A stretch of DNA of 64,000 nt from Thecaphora thlaspeos. Taxonomy: Eukaryota > Basidiomycota > Ustilaginomycetes > Urocystidales > Glomosporiaceae. The notes beneath the pieces were generated by a model, which made no database searches, was not told the origin of the DNA, and worked only from the letters and a program-made list of their open reading frames with translations. Made by a program: the position numbers and the translations under genes. Positions 31,857 to 43,033 of the stretch are shown in pieces (position 1 is the stretch's first letter; each line of letters opens with the position of its first letter). Location of the stretch: positions 868,001 to 932,000 of the forward strand of contig UWYS01000003.1 in assembly GCA_900291925.1 (NCBI GenBank). Direction: 5' to 3'.

Positions 31857-32890
31857 CTACCAACCGGTATCGAACGAGACGGGGTCGACCGGCGTCGACG
31901 GTACATAAGTTTGGCCTGATCGGCCCGGCTGAGTGGGTGCCCTTGACAGGAGGAAGACGGAGTTCCGTCGACTGAGCGCTGTAGCATGTGCGAGGGACCC
32001 TGCCGTCGATGGCGGTGTGCACCGCTGGCCACCCGCCACCAGGTCGCAGCCGCTTCTTGGCCGTGGGATGCGCAGTGCGTTCCATACGTACGAGCTTTTC
32101 GCCGAGAGGCCGACGCAGGTAGACGTCGTCGTCGTCGCCGTTGTCCAGCCAATTCTGGCGGATCGTCTCTAACAGACCCGCATGGCGCTTCCATGCTGTG
32201 TCGATCTCGCCAATCTTCCGCTCTATGTAAGTACAAGATCTGTACTGACATAGCCATCGTCTCCTCGTCCAGATAGTGCCGCAGCTTGTTTTGTTTGCTC
32301 TGGGCAAAGGCGCGGAAGGGCTCGTGCGCTAGCACCGTGGGCAACACTCGACCTTCCGTCGACTCTGTCAGACGGATGTTGTGTCGGCATAGCGGTTCAC
32401 CGCATGTTGCTGCACCGTCGGTCCGTGGAGGCGTACCCGATCTATCGCGTGGGCTTGTGCGCTGGTGGTGGTCGCGGCATCGGGCTGTGATTCCTGGCGT
32501 TGCCTATTCCTGTATGCTGTGGCAACATCTCCCGATACCTTGCGGGTGTGTATGATGGGCAGCTTCGTGGAACCGGCGTCAAATTTCCGAAGAAAAAGAG
32601 CCGGCAAAACCGACAAAATCGTAGTCCCTTGACAGCATCCAGTCACGAGCGTGGGGCGTGTTGTCCTCGCGCCGACGAGGCAGAGCCGCACATCAGCCTC
32701 AAGCCGTAAGTAGCGTTATGGCTTCGGGGACGTGTCCGCTCGCTCGCAGCGACACCGACCAGATCATCCAAGCACTCAAGATTCTGCACGAGATGTGAAG
32801 ATGGGATCAGTTCGTTCATCCGGTCGGCCTGCACCCCAGAGTCTCGTAAGATTCTAAGCTTGTTCTTTGCCAAGCGATCCTGCAGCGAGC
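31857..32890 (-). other. possible unrecognised multi-exon gene or gene relic
   Basis: On the minus strand, four segments have protein-like composition unlike the surrounding low-complexity frames. About 32885-32705 reads LQDRLAKNKLRILRDSG then MNELIPSSHLVQNLECLDD. From 32364, after a GTCTGACAG acceptor, is LPTVLAHEPFRAFAQSKQNK then LRHYLDEETM. About 32222-32092 reads RKIGEIDTAWKRHAGLLETI and ends at a GTACGT donor. About 31960-31860 reads TYVPSTPVDPVSFDTG and ends at a GTAGGT donor. Some junctions have matching splice sites. The second and third segments, however, lie only about 30 bases apart in different frames, too close for a normal intron, so a frameshift or decay is possible. I recognise no family. 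Confidence 0.3.
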
Positions 32891-34330
32891 TGGCCAAGCA
32901 ATACAGTACAGTATGTACATAATCGCTTCGAAGACAGTAACGAGACCGCCAAGCGCCAAGCTGAAGGACTCGCCATCGGGCCTTTCTCCGTAGCCAGCGC
33001 AGGACAGCGAATGACGATGACTTCGATCATCTGTTGTCCGCGGATTAGGCATCGGCTGACGGCCGAACATCCACCTGCCGCCCGCCTCCCGCATCGAAGA
33101 AAGTCGTTCGCACAGCCACAAAGGTCGCCACCTCGAAGGATGTGTTTCCGGTACGCTTGCTGGGCAGCACTGCGAGATGACGACCCGCCTAGCATGATCA
33201 CGTCCGCAGGCCGCTGTACTGTACTCTAGACTCTTCCAGGCAGTCAAAGTCTGGGCTGGACGAGCCGTGTGGCAAACGAGAGCCCAGTCAGGCACATCCA
33301 GAGGCGCCTCGGGTGCCCGCGTGCCAAGGCAATCGTCTTCCGAGATCCGCCTTGCCTGACCGCACAGAGACTACTGGCTGTTCCATGCTCCATATAGGTG
33401 AGCCTACACCTCCCTTGGAACGGGGTGGGGGTGGATATCTGAGACAGAGCAGTCATGAGTAGACTTATCTCGGGCGACAAAGTCATCGGGCGACACGGCG
33501 AGGGGGGTCAGTCGACAACAGCGCGCTGAAGCGGCGGTGGGTTCGGCAGAGGTCCGACCTTGTGGCTGACCGCTAGTCGACGGAGCTGCGAGGACGGGTG
33601 AGGGACGTAGAGAAAGAGACTTTATATGCCCCGCGGTACTGTATTGCGACGTGTACAGCATCGTCGAGGATGGGGAGGCGAAGAGACCTCGAGAGCAGAT
33701 CGTCGGAGCAAGGAGTAGGGCGGCTCTGCGACCCCCTTGCGCCTGCTCTCTTGAAGCTCCTTCGCCGCCTGCTGCGCGCGCGCTTGCCCGTCGGAAGACA
33801 GCCGGTGGCGAGCGCGCTCTCCTGCTGCCGCCAGGACGCGCTCAAGGGGGGATGAGAAAGAAGTCTCTTCCTACGACGGCAGCACCCGCCCAGCTCGCTG
33901 CTCGCCAAGGCGCAGCCGGCCTAGACCTCAACACGCCGCAGCTAGGCGACATGAGCGGTAGCTCAGGGGCCTTTGCAGAGCCCCGGGACAGACCGTGTTA
34001 GACTGACCCTTTCGCTCAAGCTCCCGTTACGACCCAATCGAACCACCAGACGCTCGGTGTCGCCGTTACTGCTGACCTAGCGCACATGGTCCAAATGGAT
34101 GTTGAGCGGAGGGACTTGGCTGTCCTGTCAACGTTGACTTACCCTCTGATGAAGGCGTGCGTGCGGGGTCTTGTCGGTGGGCCGGCTTGGTGGTTCGCGG
34201 AGCGCGGAGCGAGCAAGGTCAGAGCCACCTGCGGGGGCCGCCTCCTCCCTCCCTCGCCAAAGAGGGACGACAGGGACCGCCTCTGCATTCATGTCCCGTC
34301 CATGCTGATGTCCTTCCACCAAGTGCTCCC

Positions 34331-34386
34331 TCCTGGGCCCCCCCTCCTGGGCCCCCCCTCCTGGGCCCCCCCTCCTGGGCCCCCTC
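34331..34386. repeat. 14-base tandem repeat (TCCTGGGCCCCCCC)
   Basis: Four near-perfect copies about 450 bases upstream of the GAS1-like ATG. Confidence 0.9.
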
Positions 34387-34829
34387 CGGGCCTCCCTGGC
34401 GCCGCTCGGCAGCCCCTCGTGGGTCGCGGCTGGCTTCGAGAGAGAGTTGGCTCCGAACGCCGCTCTGGCGCCTCTCTTCCCGTCCTCTCCTCGTCCCTCT
34501 GACTGTGCTAAGTGGTCCATCGGATCGCAGCGAGGGCCTTGGGTCACCTTGCTGCTGCTGCTGACGACCCACGCTCCTTCTCCCTCTCCCCTTCCCTCTC
34601 TTTCTTCCGCACCACATCGTATAACCCCTTTCTACCAAGTAACTACTGTTGCCCGCACCCGCTCCCGCTCCCGCCGGTATCGTACCCTTCCGCCTATCTC
34701 CAACGCTGCTTTAGAGCCCCCATTTGCCTCACTCTCGCCAGCGCTCACCTCGCGCCAAGCGCCCCTCCGATAGCCATCAACCTTCTTCACCAGGGCGGCA
34801 ACTTCTAGGCCTTTCAAACACCACCGGCT

Positions 34830-36551
34830 ATGAGGCTCTCCCTGGGCAGCGTGGCAGCCACGGCAGCCCTGGCCGCCACCGGTACCCTGCTGCTGGCATC
34901 TTCATCGACGGCGATCCCGCAGGTGACTCGACGCGGCAAGTACCTATACACGGGTGATGACCGATTCTATATCAAGGGCGTGGCCTACCAGGAGGCGGCG
35001 CCGCTGGCCGCCTCGACGCAGGCCAACGACGATAACGGCGGCTTCCCAGAGCCGGACAGCTATACCGACCCGCTCGCGCTCCCCGCGGCGTGCAAGCGAG
35101 ACGTGGCCAACCTGCGCGATCTCGGGGTCAATACGGTTCGCGTCTACTCGGTCAACAACACGTTCAACCACGACGCCTGCATGCAGAGCTTCAGCGACGC
35201 CGGCATCTACGTCATCCTCGAGCTCGCCCTCCCTCTCAACGGTTCCATCAACCGTGCCGAGCCCTCGTGGGACACGGGTCTGCTCGGCCTGTACACCGAT
35301 ACCATCGATGCCTTTGCCGGGTACGACAACCTGCTGGCCGTCGGTCTGGCCAACGAGGTGGTGACGCAGAGCTCCAACGCCGATGCCGCGCCGTTCATCA
35401 AGGCGGCGGCGCGCGACATCAAGGCCTACCTCGCCGCGCAGGGGCACGACCGCATCCTCACGGCCTACGCCTCGACCGACGGAGCGTCCGGTCTCGACAA
35501 CTGGCGCGACCAGCTGGCGGCCTTCCTCACGTGCGACGGCGAAGACGTCAGCATCGACCTGTACGGCCTCAACTCGTACGCCTGGTGTGGCAACAGCAGC
35601 TATACGACGTCGGGCTACGACACCTTGACGTCGGAATTTGTCAGCCTGCCCGTTGCGGCATACCTGTCCGAGTTCGGATGCGTCGAGGGCTTCAACGGCC
35701 AGCCTCGACCTTGGACCGAGGTCGCGTCCCTCCTCTCGGCGCCCATGACGGATACGTTCAGCGGCGGAGTGGCGTTCAGTTACTTCCCGCAGGACTCCGG
35801 GCTCGACTACGGCCTGGTCGACGTGTCGGGCGACAGCGTGACGGTGCGCAACCCGGACTTCAGCAACCTCAAGGCCGCCTACGCCAACGCCACGCCGCCC
35901 GCGACCGCTCCTAGCGGCGCGCAGCCCTCCTTCGCCGCCTGCGCCAGCTCTTCGGACAACTTCGCCGCCAACTCCACCCTGCCACCGACGCCGGACCGCG
36001 AGCTGTGCAACTGCTTGTCGGACTCGGCCTTTGGCTGCCGCGCGTCGTCGGCCAGCCAAAACGCCCCCTCGACGCTCGGGGCATTGATCGGCGTCGCCTG
36101 CGGCTACTTGGACCAGGCAGGAGCTAGCTGCGCTCCCATAATCGCCGACGGCGCTTCTGGCGTCTACGGCAATTACTCGTTCTGCGACGTCGCGCAACGA
36201 TTCGAGTGGGCAGCATCGACCTACCAGGAAATCTCATCTTTTGATGCCCAGTCGTGCGACTTTAGCGGCAACGCCACCGCCAACCGCGCCGTCTCTTCGC
36301 CAGCCGACATGGATGCCGGTTTCAAAAAGTGTCTAGCTGCCAACCCTATCGGCGTCAAAGTGCCCAAATCGACGGGAGACGGCGTCGCAAGGGCAGACGG
36401 GACGGCGTCCAACGGTTCCGGGAACGGTGGCAGCGGCAGCGGGAATGGATCATCGGAGAACGGCGCGGTCGCTGCGGCGGTGACGTCGACGTCGCAGCTC
36501 GTTATGCTGCCCGCGGCGATGATCGCCGTTGGCTTGGCCGTATTGTTCTAA
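34830..36551 (+). CDS. GPI-anchored 1,3-beta-glucanosyltransferase (GH72, Gas1/Gel family) with X8 domain
   Basis: A single exon encodes 573 residues. Gas1-type enzymes cut and rejoin beta-1,3-glucan chains at the cell surface, elongating the product of Fks1. The signal peptide covers about residues 1-29. The GH72 domain runs from about 31 to 350 and contains FYIKGVAYQ, NTVRVYSVN, VGLANEVV (acid/base Glu176) and AYLSEFGC (nucleophile Glu281). An X8/CBM43-type Cys-rich module follows at about 371-500 (LCNCLSDSAFGC, GVACGYL, YGNYSFCDVAQRF, CLAANP). A Ser/Gly linker leads to a hydrophobic GPI signal ending AVLF. The ATG at 34830 directly begins the signal peptide. A long antisense frame overlaps but is a GC-bias shadow. 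It lies about 5 kb from FKS1, divergently oriented. Confidence 0.95.
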   Translation: MRLSLGSVAATAALAATGTLLLASSSTAIPQVTRRGKYLYTGDDRFYIKGVAYQEAAPLAASTQANDDNGGFPEPDSYTDPLALPAACKRDVANLRDLGVNTVRVYSVNNTFNHDACMQSFSDAGIYVILELALPLNGSINRAEPSWDTGLLGLYTDTIDAFAGYDNLLAVGLANEVVTQSSNADAAPFIKAAARDIKAYLAAQGHDRILTAYASTDGASGLDNWRDQLAAFLTCDGEDVSIDLYGLNSYAWCGNSSYTTSGYDTLTSEFVSLPVAAYLSEFGCVEGFNGQPRPWTEVASLLSAPMTDTFSGGVAFSYFPQDSGLDYGLVDVSGDSVTVRNPDFSNLKAAYANATPPATAPSGAQPSFAACASSSDNFAANSTLPPTPDRELCNCLSDSAFGCRASSASQNAPSTLGALIGVACGYLDQAGASCAPIIADGASGVYGNYSFCDVAQRFEWAASTYQEISSFDAQSCDFSGNATANRAVSSPADMDAGFKKCLAANPIGVKVPKSTGDGVARADGTASNGSGNGGSGSGNGSSENGAVAAAVTSTSQLVMLPAAMIAVGLAVLF

Positions 36552-36638
36552 TCGTCGTGGGTTTTGACGCACCAGTGCAACGGCTCAGTCCACGGACATG
36601 TTATGGAGGAACGTTATTTTCACCTTGCTTTCATCTCG

Positions 36639-36676
<38 letters not shown>

Positions 36677-37364
36677 TGTTCGCCTTTGTCTTCGCACACG
36701 ATGACACATCAGCTTGGTAACTCTTCCTCTCACCCCGATCTGAGCCGTCTACTCGATTGTACATAGCTCCGTCTCGCTTCCTACCGGTGGATGGAGGATC
36801 TTTTCGCACTACACGTTCTTTTGCAACACGCTCTCGATTCGTTTGAGTTACCTCGCTCCCGCTCTGTCTGATTCTGCGATGCTTGAAGCGCAAAGGTCCG
36901 GGTTGGTGATCAAGAATGTCTGCGTACGCGCAGGGCGAGAGGAAGAACGGTCTGATTGAGTGGTCAGGATCGAGCGGTTGATGCGCGCGTGCCGTGTAGG
37001 CTCGACGCTGAGCTAGGTCGAACGTGGCTGCGACCAATGGCTTCCCTACGAAGTCTGACCGTGGGTCGGTGCAAACTCTGTACCGCCGACGCTCAAAAAG
37101 GCTGATCGGCCTTTGCGGGTCCATCGGCGTGTGATGAAGCAGCTACGCAAACAACGACAGACACAGCTTATCCGTCTTCCTCAAAGGGGGTACGGAAACC
37201 CCTATCCTTTCTTTGCCTCGAGGTGGGACTGGAAACCTACGTCACATCTAACTAGGGGAAATACAGGCTGCGGATGCCGACAACCAAAGATTGTTCGTTT
37301 GGTGCAATGGTTCTAGGACAAAGGAACGTAAAGCAAGTTCGATGGTGGCGATCAAACCCGCCCG
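36552..37364. other. convergent 3' region
   Basis: Contains a (TC)n run at 36644-36674 in the GAS1 3' region. No gene seen. Confidence 0.5.
36644..36674. repeat. (TC)n microsatellite
   Basis: About 15 CT units, 100 bases after the GAS1-like stop. Confidence 0.9.
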
Positions 37365-39433
37365 CTAGTTGCCCGTGGTGGTGGTAGTGGTGGTGGTCGT
37401 TTTGGACGTGGAGAGGCCGTCGCCTTTGCACGAGCTAAAGACGGGCAGGCAGCTGAGATAGCGGCACCACGTACAGGCGGTCAGCGGGTCGGCCGAGTTG
37501 TAAAAGTTTATCGCAAGCCCGACAAAGAAGCCCACCAGCAGGCCCAGCGAGACGAGCCGCAGGATCCAGCAGACGATGCGGTGGCACTGCGTCGGGTGGA
37601 TGGCGGGTGCAAACAGCAGCCCTCCCAGGATCCCGACGCAGAAGCCGCCGATGTGCGAAAAGTTGTCGATCCCCGGCAGCAGCCCGAGCGCCAGGCCGAC
37701 GACGCTAAAGACGAGCGACATGACGAGCCGCGTCTTGGCGCGGTACTCGTACTGCCAGTTGTAGATCAGGTCCACCAGCTCGACGCTGATGCACGTGTAG
37801 ATGGCGCCCGACGCCCCGAGCGCTGGCTGGCCGATCAGGCCAAAGTTGCCGCCCAACAGGTTGCCGCCGATCCCGCCGGCAAAGTAGATGAGCGTGTAGG
37901 GGATCGAGCCGACCAGCCGCTCGATCTGGGCGCACAGAGTGAGGAGGACGAGCAGGTTGAAGATGATGTGGACGAAGCCGGCGTGGAGGAAGATGGCCGA
38001 GATGAAGCGGTAGCTCTGGTCGGGCGATTTGGCGTCCTTGAGCCCGCAGATCTCCCACAGCGGGCAGAGCTGGTCCTGTGTGTAGGTCCCCGAGCCTGTC
38101 GACGAGGCGTTGAGGCAGGGAAGCTCGGTCGTCGTCGGCAGCTTGGCAATCTCCCTCATGCACGGAACGAAGCGGGCGCCAAACGAGATGAGAAACTCGG
38201 ACGATGGTCCCAGCATTGGGTTGATGCTCGGGTGGGTCTGGACGGCCTGGCCCGTCTCGGCCTTGGCCTTGACCAGCTCGACGATAAAGACGGCGATCAG
38301 GGCCACGCTGTTGTTCGAGGCATGCACAATGCAACAAAGGACGATGTCAGCTCGCCATCTTGCCATTTGTGCTGCCTCGATGTCAGCGCGACTCACGTCA
38401 TGATGTAGCTGACGACGGCCCACTTCTGGCGTCCCACGCCCTGCCGGCGGCGTTGAATCTGCTGGTGGAGCTTCTCCTCTGCGTTCCTGGGTAGGCCGCC
38501 GCCGGCTGCTCCGGCGAAGCGGCTGAGCAGACCGCTCTTTGCCTCCTCGTCTCGGGCGCCAGGGTGGTGGACGTGGTTGGAAAAGAGCGGCGCGGGCCCG
38601 CGCTTGAGCTGGTCCTCCTCGTCCTCCTCGTCCTCTGCATAGCCCATCTGTCCGGTGTGCTTGCTGAGCGGGAGGGCGGTGGCGCCGGAGCGGTATGGGC
38701 GGTGGTCGTAAGAGTCGCGCGCCTCATCGTCCATGTGCTGGTCGCCAGCGCTGTAGCTTGTTGGATAGGCCGAGTGCTGGCGCATGTCTTGGTAGTCAAC
38801 GGCCCTTGCGTGGCTGGGTTCTCGGCGGTGGGTGTCGTCTGGCGCTCGGTGGATGCGTACGTTGTAGCTGCTGATGCTGTCGCCGGGGACGAGGGTGTCT
38901 GCGCGCGCGAGATTGGTGGAAGCTTGGAGGGGGCGGTCGTAGGGGTCCGTCTCGAGGAATTCGGCGTGGTTGGGGTAGGCGAGGCCAGTGCCTGCGCTGG
39001 CTGCGCCGGCGTGCGGGCTTGTAGAGGGGATGTTTGGCGGGGGAGCGCTGCTGTGAAATTCGTAAGGGTCGGTGTACATGGAGGGCGAGTCTGCTGCGGA
39101 GAGATTGTCTGGGCGGTAGGCGCTTGCGTTTGCGCCGAGGCCTGCTGATCCGTCAAGGTTGGAGTGGCTGGCGGCGGCGATGGCGGCGCTGAGGGTAGCC
39201 TGTTTTCTGGTCTCGAGGGCGGATTTGTAGCGGGGCCGATGCTGCTCTGCTGCCTGGTGGTGGGCGTAGGTGTGGGTGGGGTAAGGGGATGGGTCCCAGT
39301 CGAGGTCAGGGTCTGCGTCGTTGATGCGAGTGGGAACGCGGCTCGAGTAGCCTGGAGGCTGGGTGGACGACGAGGCGGTAGCGCCTGTTGGCTCGCCAGC
39401 GGGATGGTGGTGATGGCTGGAAGCGCTGTACAT
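37365..39433 (-). CDS. rhomboid-family intramembrane serine protease
   Basis: Two exons (38397-39433 and 37365-38307; 89-base intron, GTGAGT donor, AACAG acceptor) give 659 residues. The first ~330 residues are disordered, rich in His, Ser, Pro and Tyr, with an acidic DEEDEEDQ patch. The membrane domain then begins near VALIAVFIVELV. It carries the rhomboid signatures: FISAIFLHAGFVHIIFNLLV (HxxxN), ERLVGSIPYTLIYFAGGIGG, GASGAIYTC (catalytic Ser near 512) and FSHIGGFCVG (catalytic His near 564). Both catalytic residues are present, so it should be an active protease and not an iRhom. Rhomboids cleave single-span membrane proteins within the bilayer. The Cys-rich luminal loop and poly-Thr C-terminus are unusual. 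No mitochondrial presequence is obvious, so a secretory-pathway location is more likely than a Pcp1 role. Confidence 0.92.
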
Positions 39434-40520
39434 TGTGGAGTGACGAGGAGGAGGAGGGGTGGGGGCGTGGTATGATGTGGTGGGAGTGTAGTGTTAGGTA
39501 GCGCCTGTCGAGGCGTGTGGAGCTTGGCACGGGCCCTGTTGGACACCGCGCGCGCCCGCCGCCTTCACGTGACAAAAAAAAGGAGGCAACCGCACCAGCT
39601 CGAACGCTCGCCACATACAATACAATACACGTTGATGCATCAGCGCAGTGACAGGCAGACGCACAACATCCATCCATACATACATCACACATTACCAACC
39701 AGCCAGCCAGCCAGCCATGCACCCTGTCCAGACCCCTAGGCCGCGTGCTCCCTGGCCGGCGCGACGCACGCTGCTGCGTGGCTGTGTACAGGGTAGGCAA
39801 GAAAAGACCATCACAGCCACCATCGCTGATGCTCAACGCTAGGTTGCCAAGCAGAGGTAGAGAGTCAGAGTGTGTGTAGATGCACGTCTCAACAGCCTGG
39901 TCGAGCGTCGTGTCGAGCCACACTCTCTCATGATGATGACTAGTTTGTTCACCCAACACTGCGCTGCTGCACAGCTCTGTCCAGCCAGCGCCCGCTCAAT
40001 GGCCCATGTCGCCTTCGCCTTCCGCCTGGCCTGCACTTGCTTTGAGCGCACCAGCGGCGACGTGGTCCTCGGATCCGAGTCCGAGGCAAGCCTGCACTTG
40101 GACTTTTTCTCGCCGATGGCGGCACAGCGACCTCTCTCTTCCCGATGCAGGCACCACAAGACGCCTCCGCCTCCGCCTTGGCCCTCTGCTCTCTGCACAT
40201 CCACCACCCTCCCCCTCGATCGCTCGCTCGCTCCTTTATTCCTTCCTTGCGCCCTTTCCGCCCTACTACTTCTCCTACCAGCAGCAATATAGTCTCTCTT
40301 GCAAACAACAAAGCTCGCACTCCCACAACGACTTGTTCGCACCGACGACCCACATGCCGCTTCCCTCAACACAGCACCTCTCTAGACCGAGCAGAGTAGA
40401 GTACGCTTCACCGCCACAGTCCCCTACAGCGTCCAGTGGAAGCCACGACCATCGCCACAACCCGCTCCACAACCCACAACGCATCGCCGTCGCAACCTGC
40501 CTCCAGCTCCAAGCCCCAGC
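39434..40520. other. divergent promoter region, rhomboid and IWR1
   Basis: About 1.1 kb between opposed starts. It contains a short CCAG tetramer run near 39699-39716 and C/T-rich leaders. No gene seen. Confidence 0.5.
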
Positions 40521-42587
40521 ATGAGTCCCTCGCCCGCATCGTCTCCGCGCAGCGCCGCTCCCAGCGCATCGCAGTCCACCGCCGCCTCCACCCCCGGCGT
40601 CGCACACACCATCCTCCGCATCAAGAGGAAGCGTGGACAGGACCCTGTCGAGGCACTCGTCATTCAGCGCGCACAGCGTCGCGCAAAGAGGAGGTCGAAC
40701 GCAGACAGCACCGCAGCCCTCCGCGACTCTCATCCTGCAGCCGACTCGGACGCAGACGAAGATGAGAATGCTACGCTAGAGCGCTCAAGAGGTGAGGCTC
40801 GACTTACTGTCCCTGAGCTCGGTGCTTGTGTGCGTGTGCTTCTAGACCGTGACGCGCAGCTTGGTGAAACAAACGTCTGGCCCCTCCTGCTCGTATCGCA
40901 CAGGCGTCTTCCGTCTCGCCGATACCGTCTCGCTCCAGTCCTTCTCCGACCCCGCTGCCGCTCGCCTGCTACATGAACGCATCACCGCCCTCAGCCGAAC
41001 TAATAAAGGACAGCACGAAGCAAAGAACCTACCCATCTCGCCGCTGCGCACGGCTCGTCAACCCGGGACAGAGCCCTCACCGTCGCAGCGCAGCTCGGCC
41101 TCGCCCGCACCGCCCTCGGGGATCGTCAGCGACCCGCCCCACCGCTCTCTTGCATCCCTAGGCCCGTCTAGACCAGGCAGCGCTTCGCCGGCCCCCTTGC
41201 CTCTGCTCCAAGGTGCCCAGTCAGGAGCCGATGCCTCGGCGGCTCAAGGTCCGAGAAAGGACGACGACCGCGCCATCAAGCAGAAGTCATCGATGGCCGC
41301 CAGCATGCGTTTCAAGGTGGTCCGAAACGAGCCTCTCGGCCAGCTGCGGCACGCAGGTAGCACAGGCAGCCTGAGGCGGAAGCTCAAAGGTGCCGGAGCC
41401 GCAAGCAGGCCCTGGCAGGACGCTAGACGCCCGCCGCAGATCCGGTGAGTAGCACCACACGGCGCCCGACGACCAGTCGCTTCCCGCATGCTTGCTCAAC
41501 AACGGCCACGCCCTGGACTTCTGACACACCCGTGTCTGCCTGCAGATCCAAGAAGGAAAAGGACGCCGAGGCCGTGTTCGGTCGAATCATCGACGCTGTC
41601 AGCCAGAGCACAGAGAAACGCACGAGGAACGGCAAGGCAAAGGCTGTCGCTAAAGGCGGGAACGAACAGCAGCGGGCGGATCCAGAGATGGATGCTCTCG
41701 ACTCGAGGTTCGCAGAGATGCTGGGCAATTATCTGAAGTGTGAGTTCCCGAGCGCCCGCTGGTCAAAAAAGTTCTGTCGTCGACAGCTCCGTCCGACCCG
41801 AAGTCCATCGCCCTGACCCCCCACCCCGGCGAGGTGTCTCTTCTCTCTCCTGTGTTCCCGGCAGCGAGCAATCTGGAGCCGCCCGCCGACCTGGAGGGCT
41901 TTACCAGCGGACGGAAGCGGACCTACGAGCCGAGCTCGGACTCGGCGGGCTCCTCGGACAGCAGCGACGGCGACGATAGCAATGACGACTACGTCTACGA
42001 CATCTACTACCGTGAAACGATCCCCTCGCGGACCGGCCCAGCAGGGGCGGCCGAGTCTGGTCTACAGCCCGCCGCGGTACCGGGTCACGAGCGGGTGCTC
42101 GCTACGCGTTCAGCGATCCCGGACTCGATGGCGGTGCCCAGGGTGCAGGGAGGCGCCGTTGTCCCACCCGAGCTGGCACCCGTGGCCGCGTCCCACTTCC
42201 CCGGCCTGGACATCGCCGGTGCAGAAACGGTGATGGCCCAACTGGAAGGGTTCGAGGACACCGACGACGAGCTCGATGGCGGCGACGATGGCGAGGGCTA
42301 CGAGAGCTACGACGAGGGCGAGGACGAAGATAGCAATGACGAGGACTTCTACAGGAACGACTACCCGGAGGAGGAGCTGCCGGATGAGGACGTCGATTTC
42401 GGCCAGTACAACGATAGTGAGGACGACGACGAGCAGGATCCGTACGGTGAGTCCCACCGCCGCCCCGATCATCGACCAAGTCAGTTCCAAGCTGCTGCTT
42501 CTTTTTTCTTCCGACGGACTGACACACCAAGCTTCACCGTCGCTCGATCCATATCACGCCTCGTGTCTTTATCGAAGCTTTGTCTGA
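40521..42587 (+). CDS. IWR1: Iwr1-like RNA polymerase II nuclear-import adaptor
   Basis: Five exons join in phase: 40521-40791, 40904-41444, 41546-41739, 41865-42446 and probably 42532-42587, giving 547 residues. Iwr1 binds assembled RNA polymerase II in the cytoplasm and carries it into the nucleus. The N-terminus has the family opening ILRIKRKRGQDPVEALVIQ with basic import signals (RRAKRRS). Middle exons carry VFRLADTVSLQSF and MRFKVVRNEP. Exon 4 holds the hallmark acidic domain: DDYVYDIYYRE, then an acidic run, then EDSNDEDFYRNDYPEEELPD. Introns are 112, 101, 125 and 85 bases with GTGAGG or GTGAGT donors. The last junction (CACCAAG acceptor) is the least certain; reading through instead would add an unlikely tail. 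It is longer than yeast Iwr1 because of Ser/Pro linkers. Confidence 0.88.
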
Positions 42588-43033
42588 CGGAAGTTTCTAG
42601 GGAGAGAGAGAGAAAGAGAGAAGAGGGAGAGAGAGAGAGAGAGCATACATCGATGGTGCAATCGCGAATGTATTGCCTCGTCGCCTTTGTATTGCGCGTC
42701 GCTGCTAGCAGCCCCCTCCGGAAGCCTTCGCTTCTTGGTGGTCTCGTGCGGTAGGAAGGGGGCGCCGCCCATGAATTTTTGCGGGGAAGGCGTGGAGCCG
42801 GCAACCGGCCCAGCCGGCAGCTTGAGAAACCCGGGAGAGGGGGGGGGGGGGGGCGAGAGGGCCCGGGCAGATATCTGCTTCATAAGGGCGCTTGTCCGCT
42901 CGGTCTTCCTTCCTTCCATCTCGACCACCCAGCACCTCTGCACACCACAAGGTCACATCTCAGCACTCATAGACTCTACCCTACGCAAATCGTTTCGCCA
43001 AAACGCACACACAACAGCCATCTCTTAGCAACA
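42588..43033. other. IWR1 3' flank and SDR leader
   Basis: Contains the GA repeat and a run of about 14 G near 42840-42853. No gene seen. Confidence 0.5.
42600..42645. repeat. GA-rich simple repeat
   Basis: Imperfect (GA)n just after the IWR1 stop. Confidence 0.8.

Larger units (their letters stand above)
29819..34829. other. 5-kb gene-poor stretch
   Basis: This holds the FKS1 promoter (left) and GAS1 leader (right). Between them I recognise no protein. Simple repeats lie at 30297-30322 (GAGTC), 31671-31710 (GGAC) and 34331-34386 (14-base units). Minus-strand fragments at 31857-32890 look coding-like and are listed separately. Confidence 0.5.

Noticed and set aside
34944..36197. 417-codon minus-strand frame antisense to the GAS1-like gene
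   Set aside because: GC-bias shadow without domains; the GH72 catalytic motifs are on the plus strand.
37290..37365. A-box-like TGGTGCAATGG followed by a weak B box
   Set aside because: T-arm pairing fails and it runs into the rhomboid stop region.
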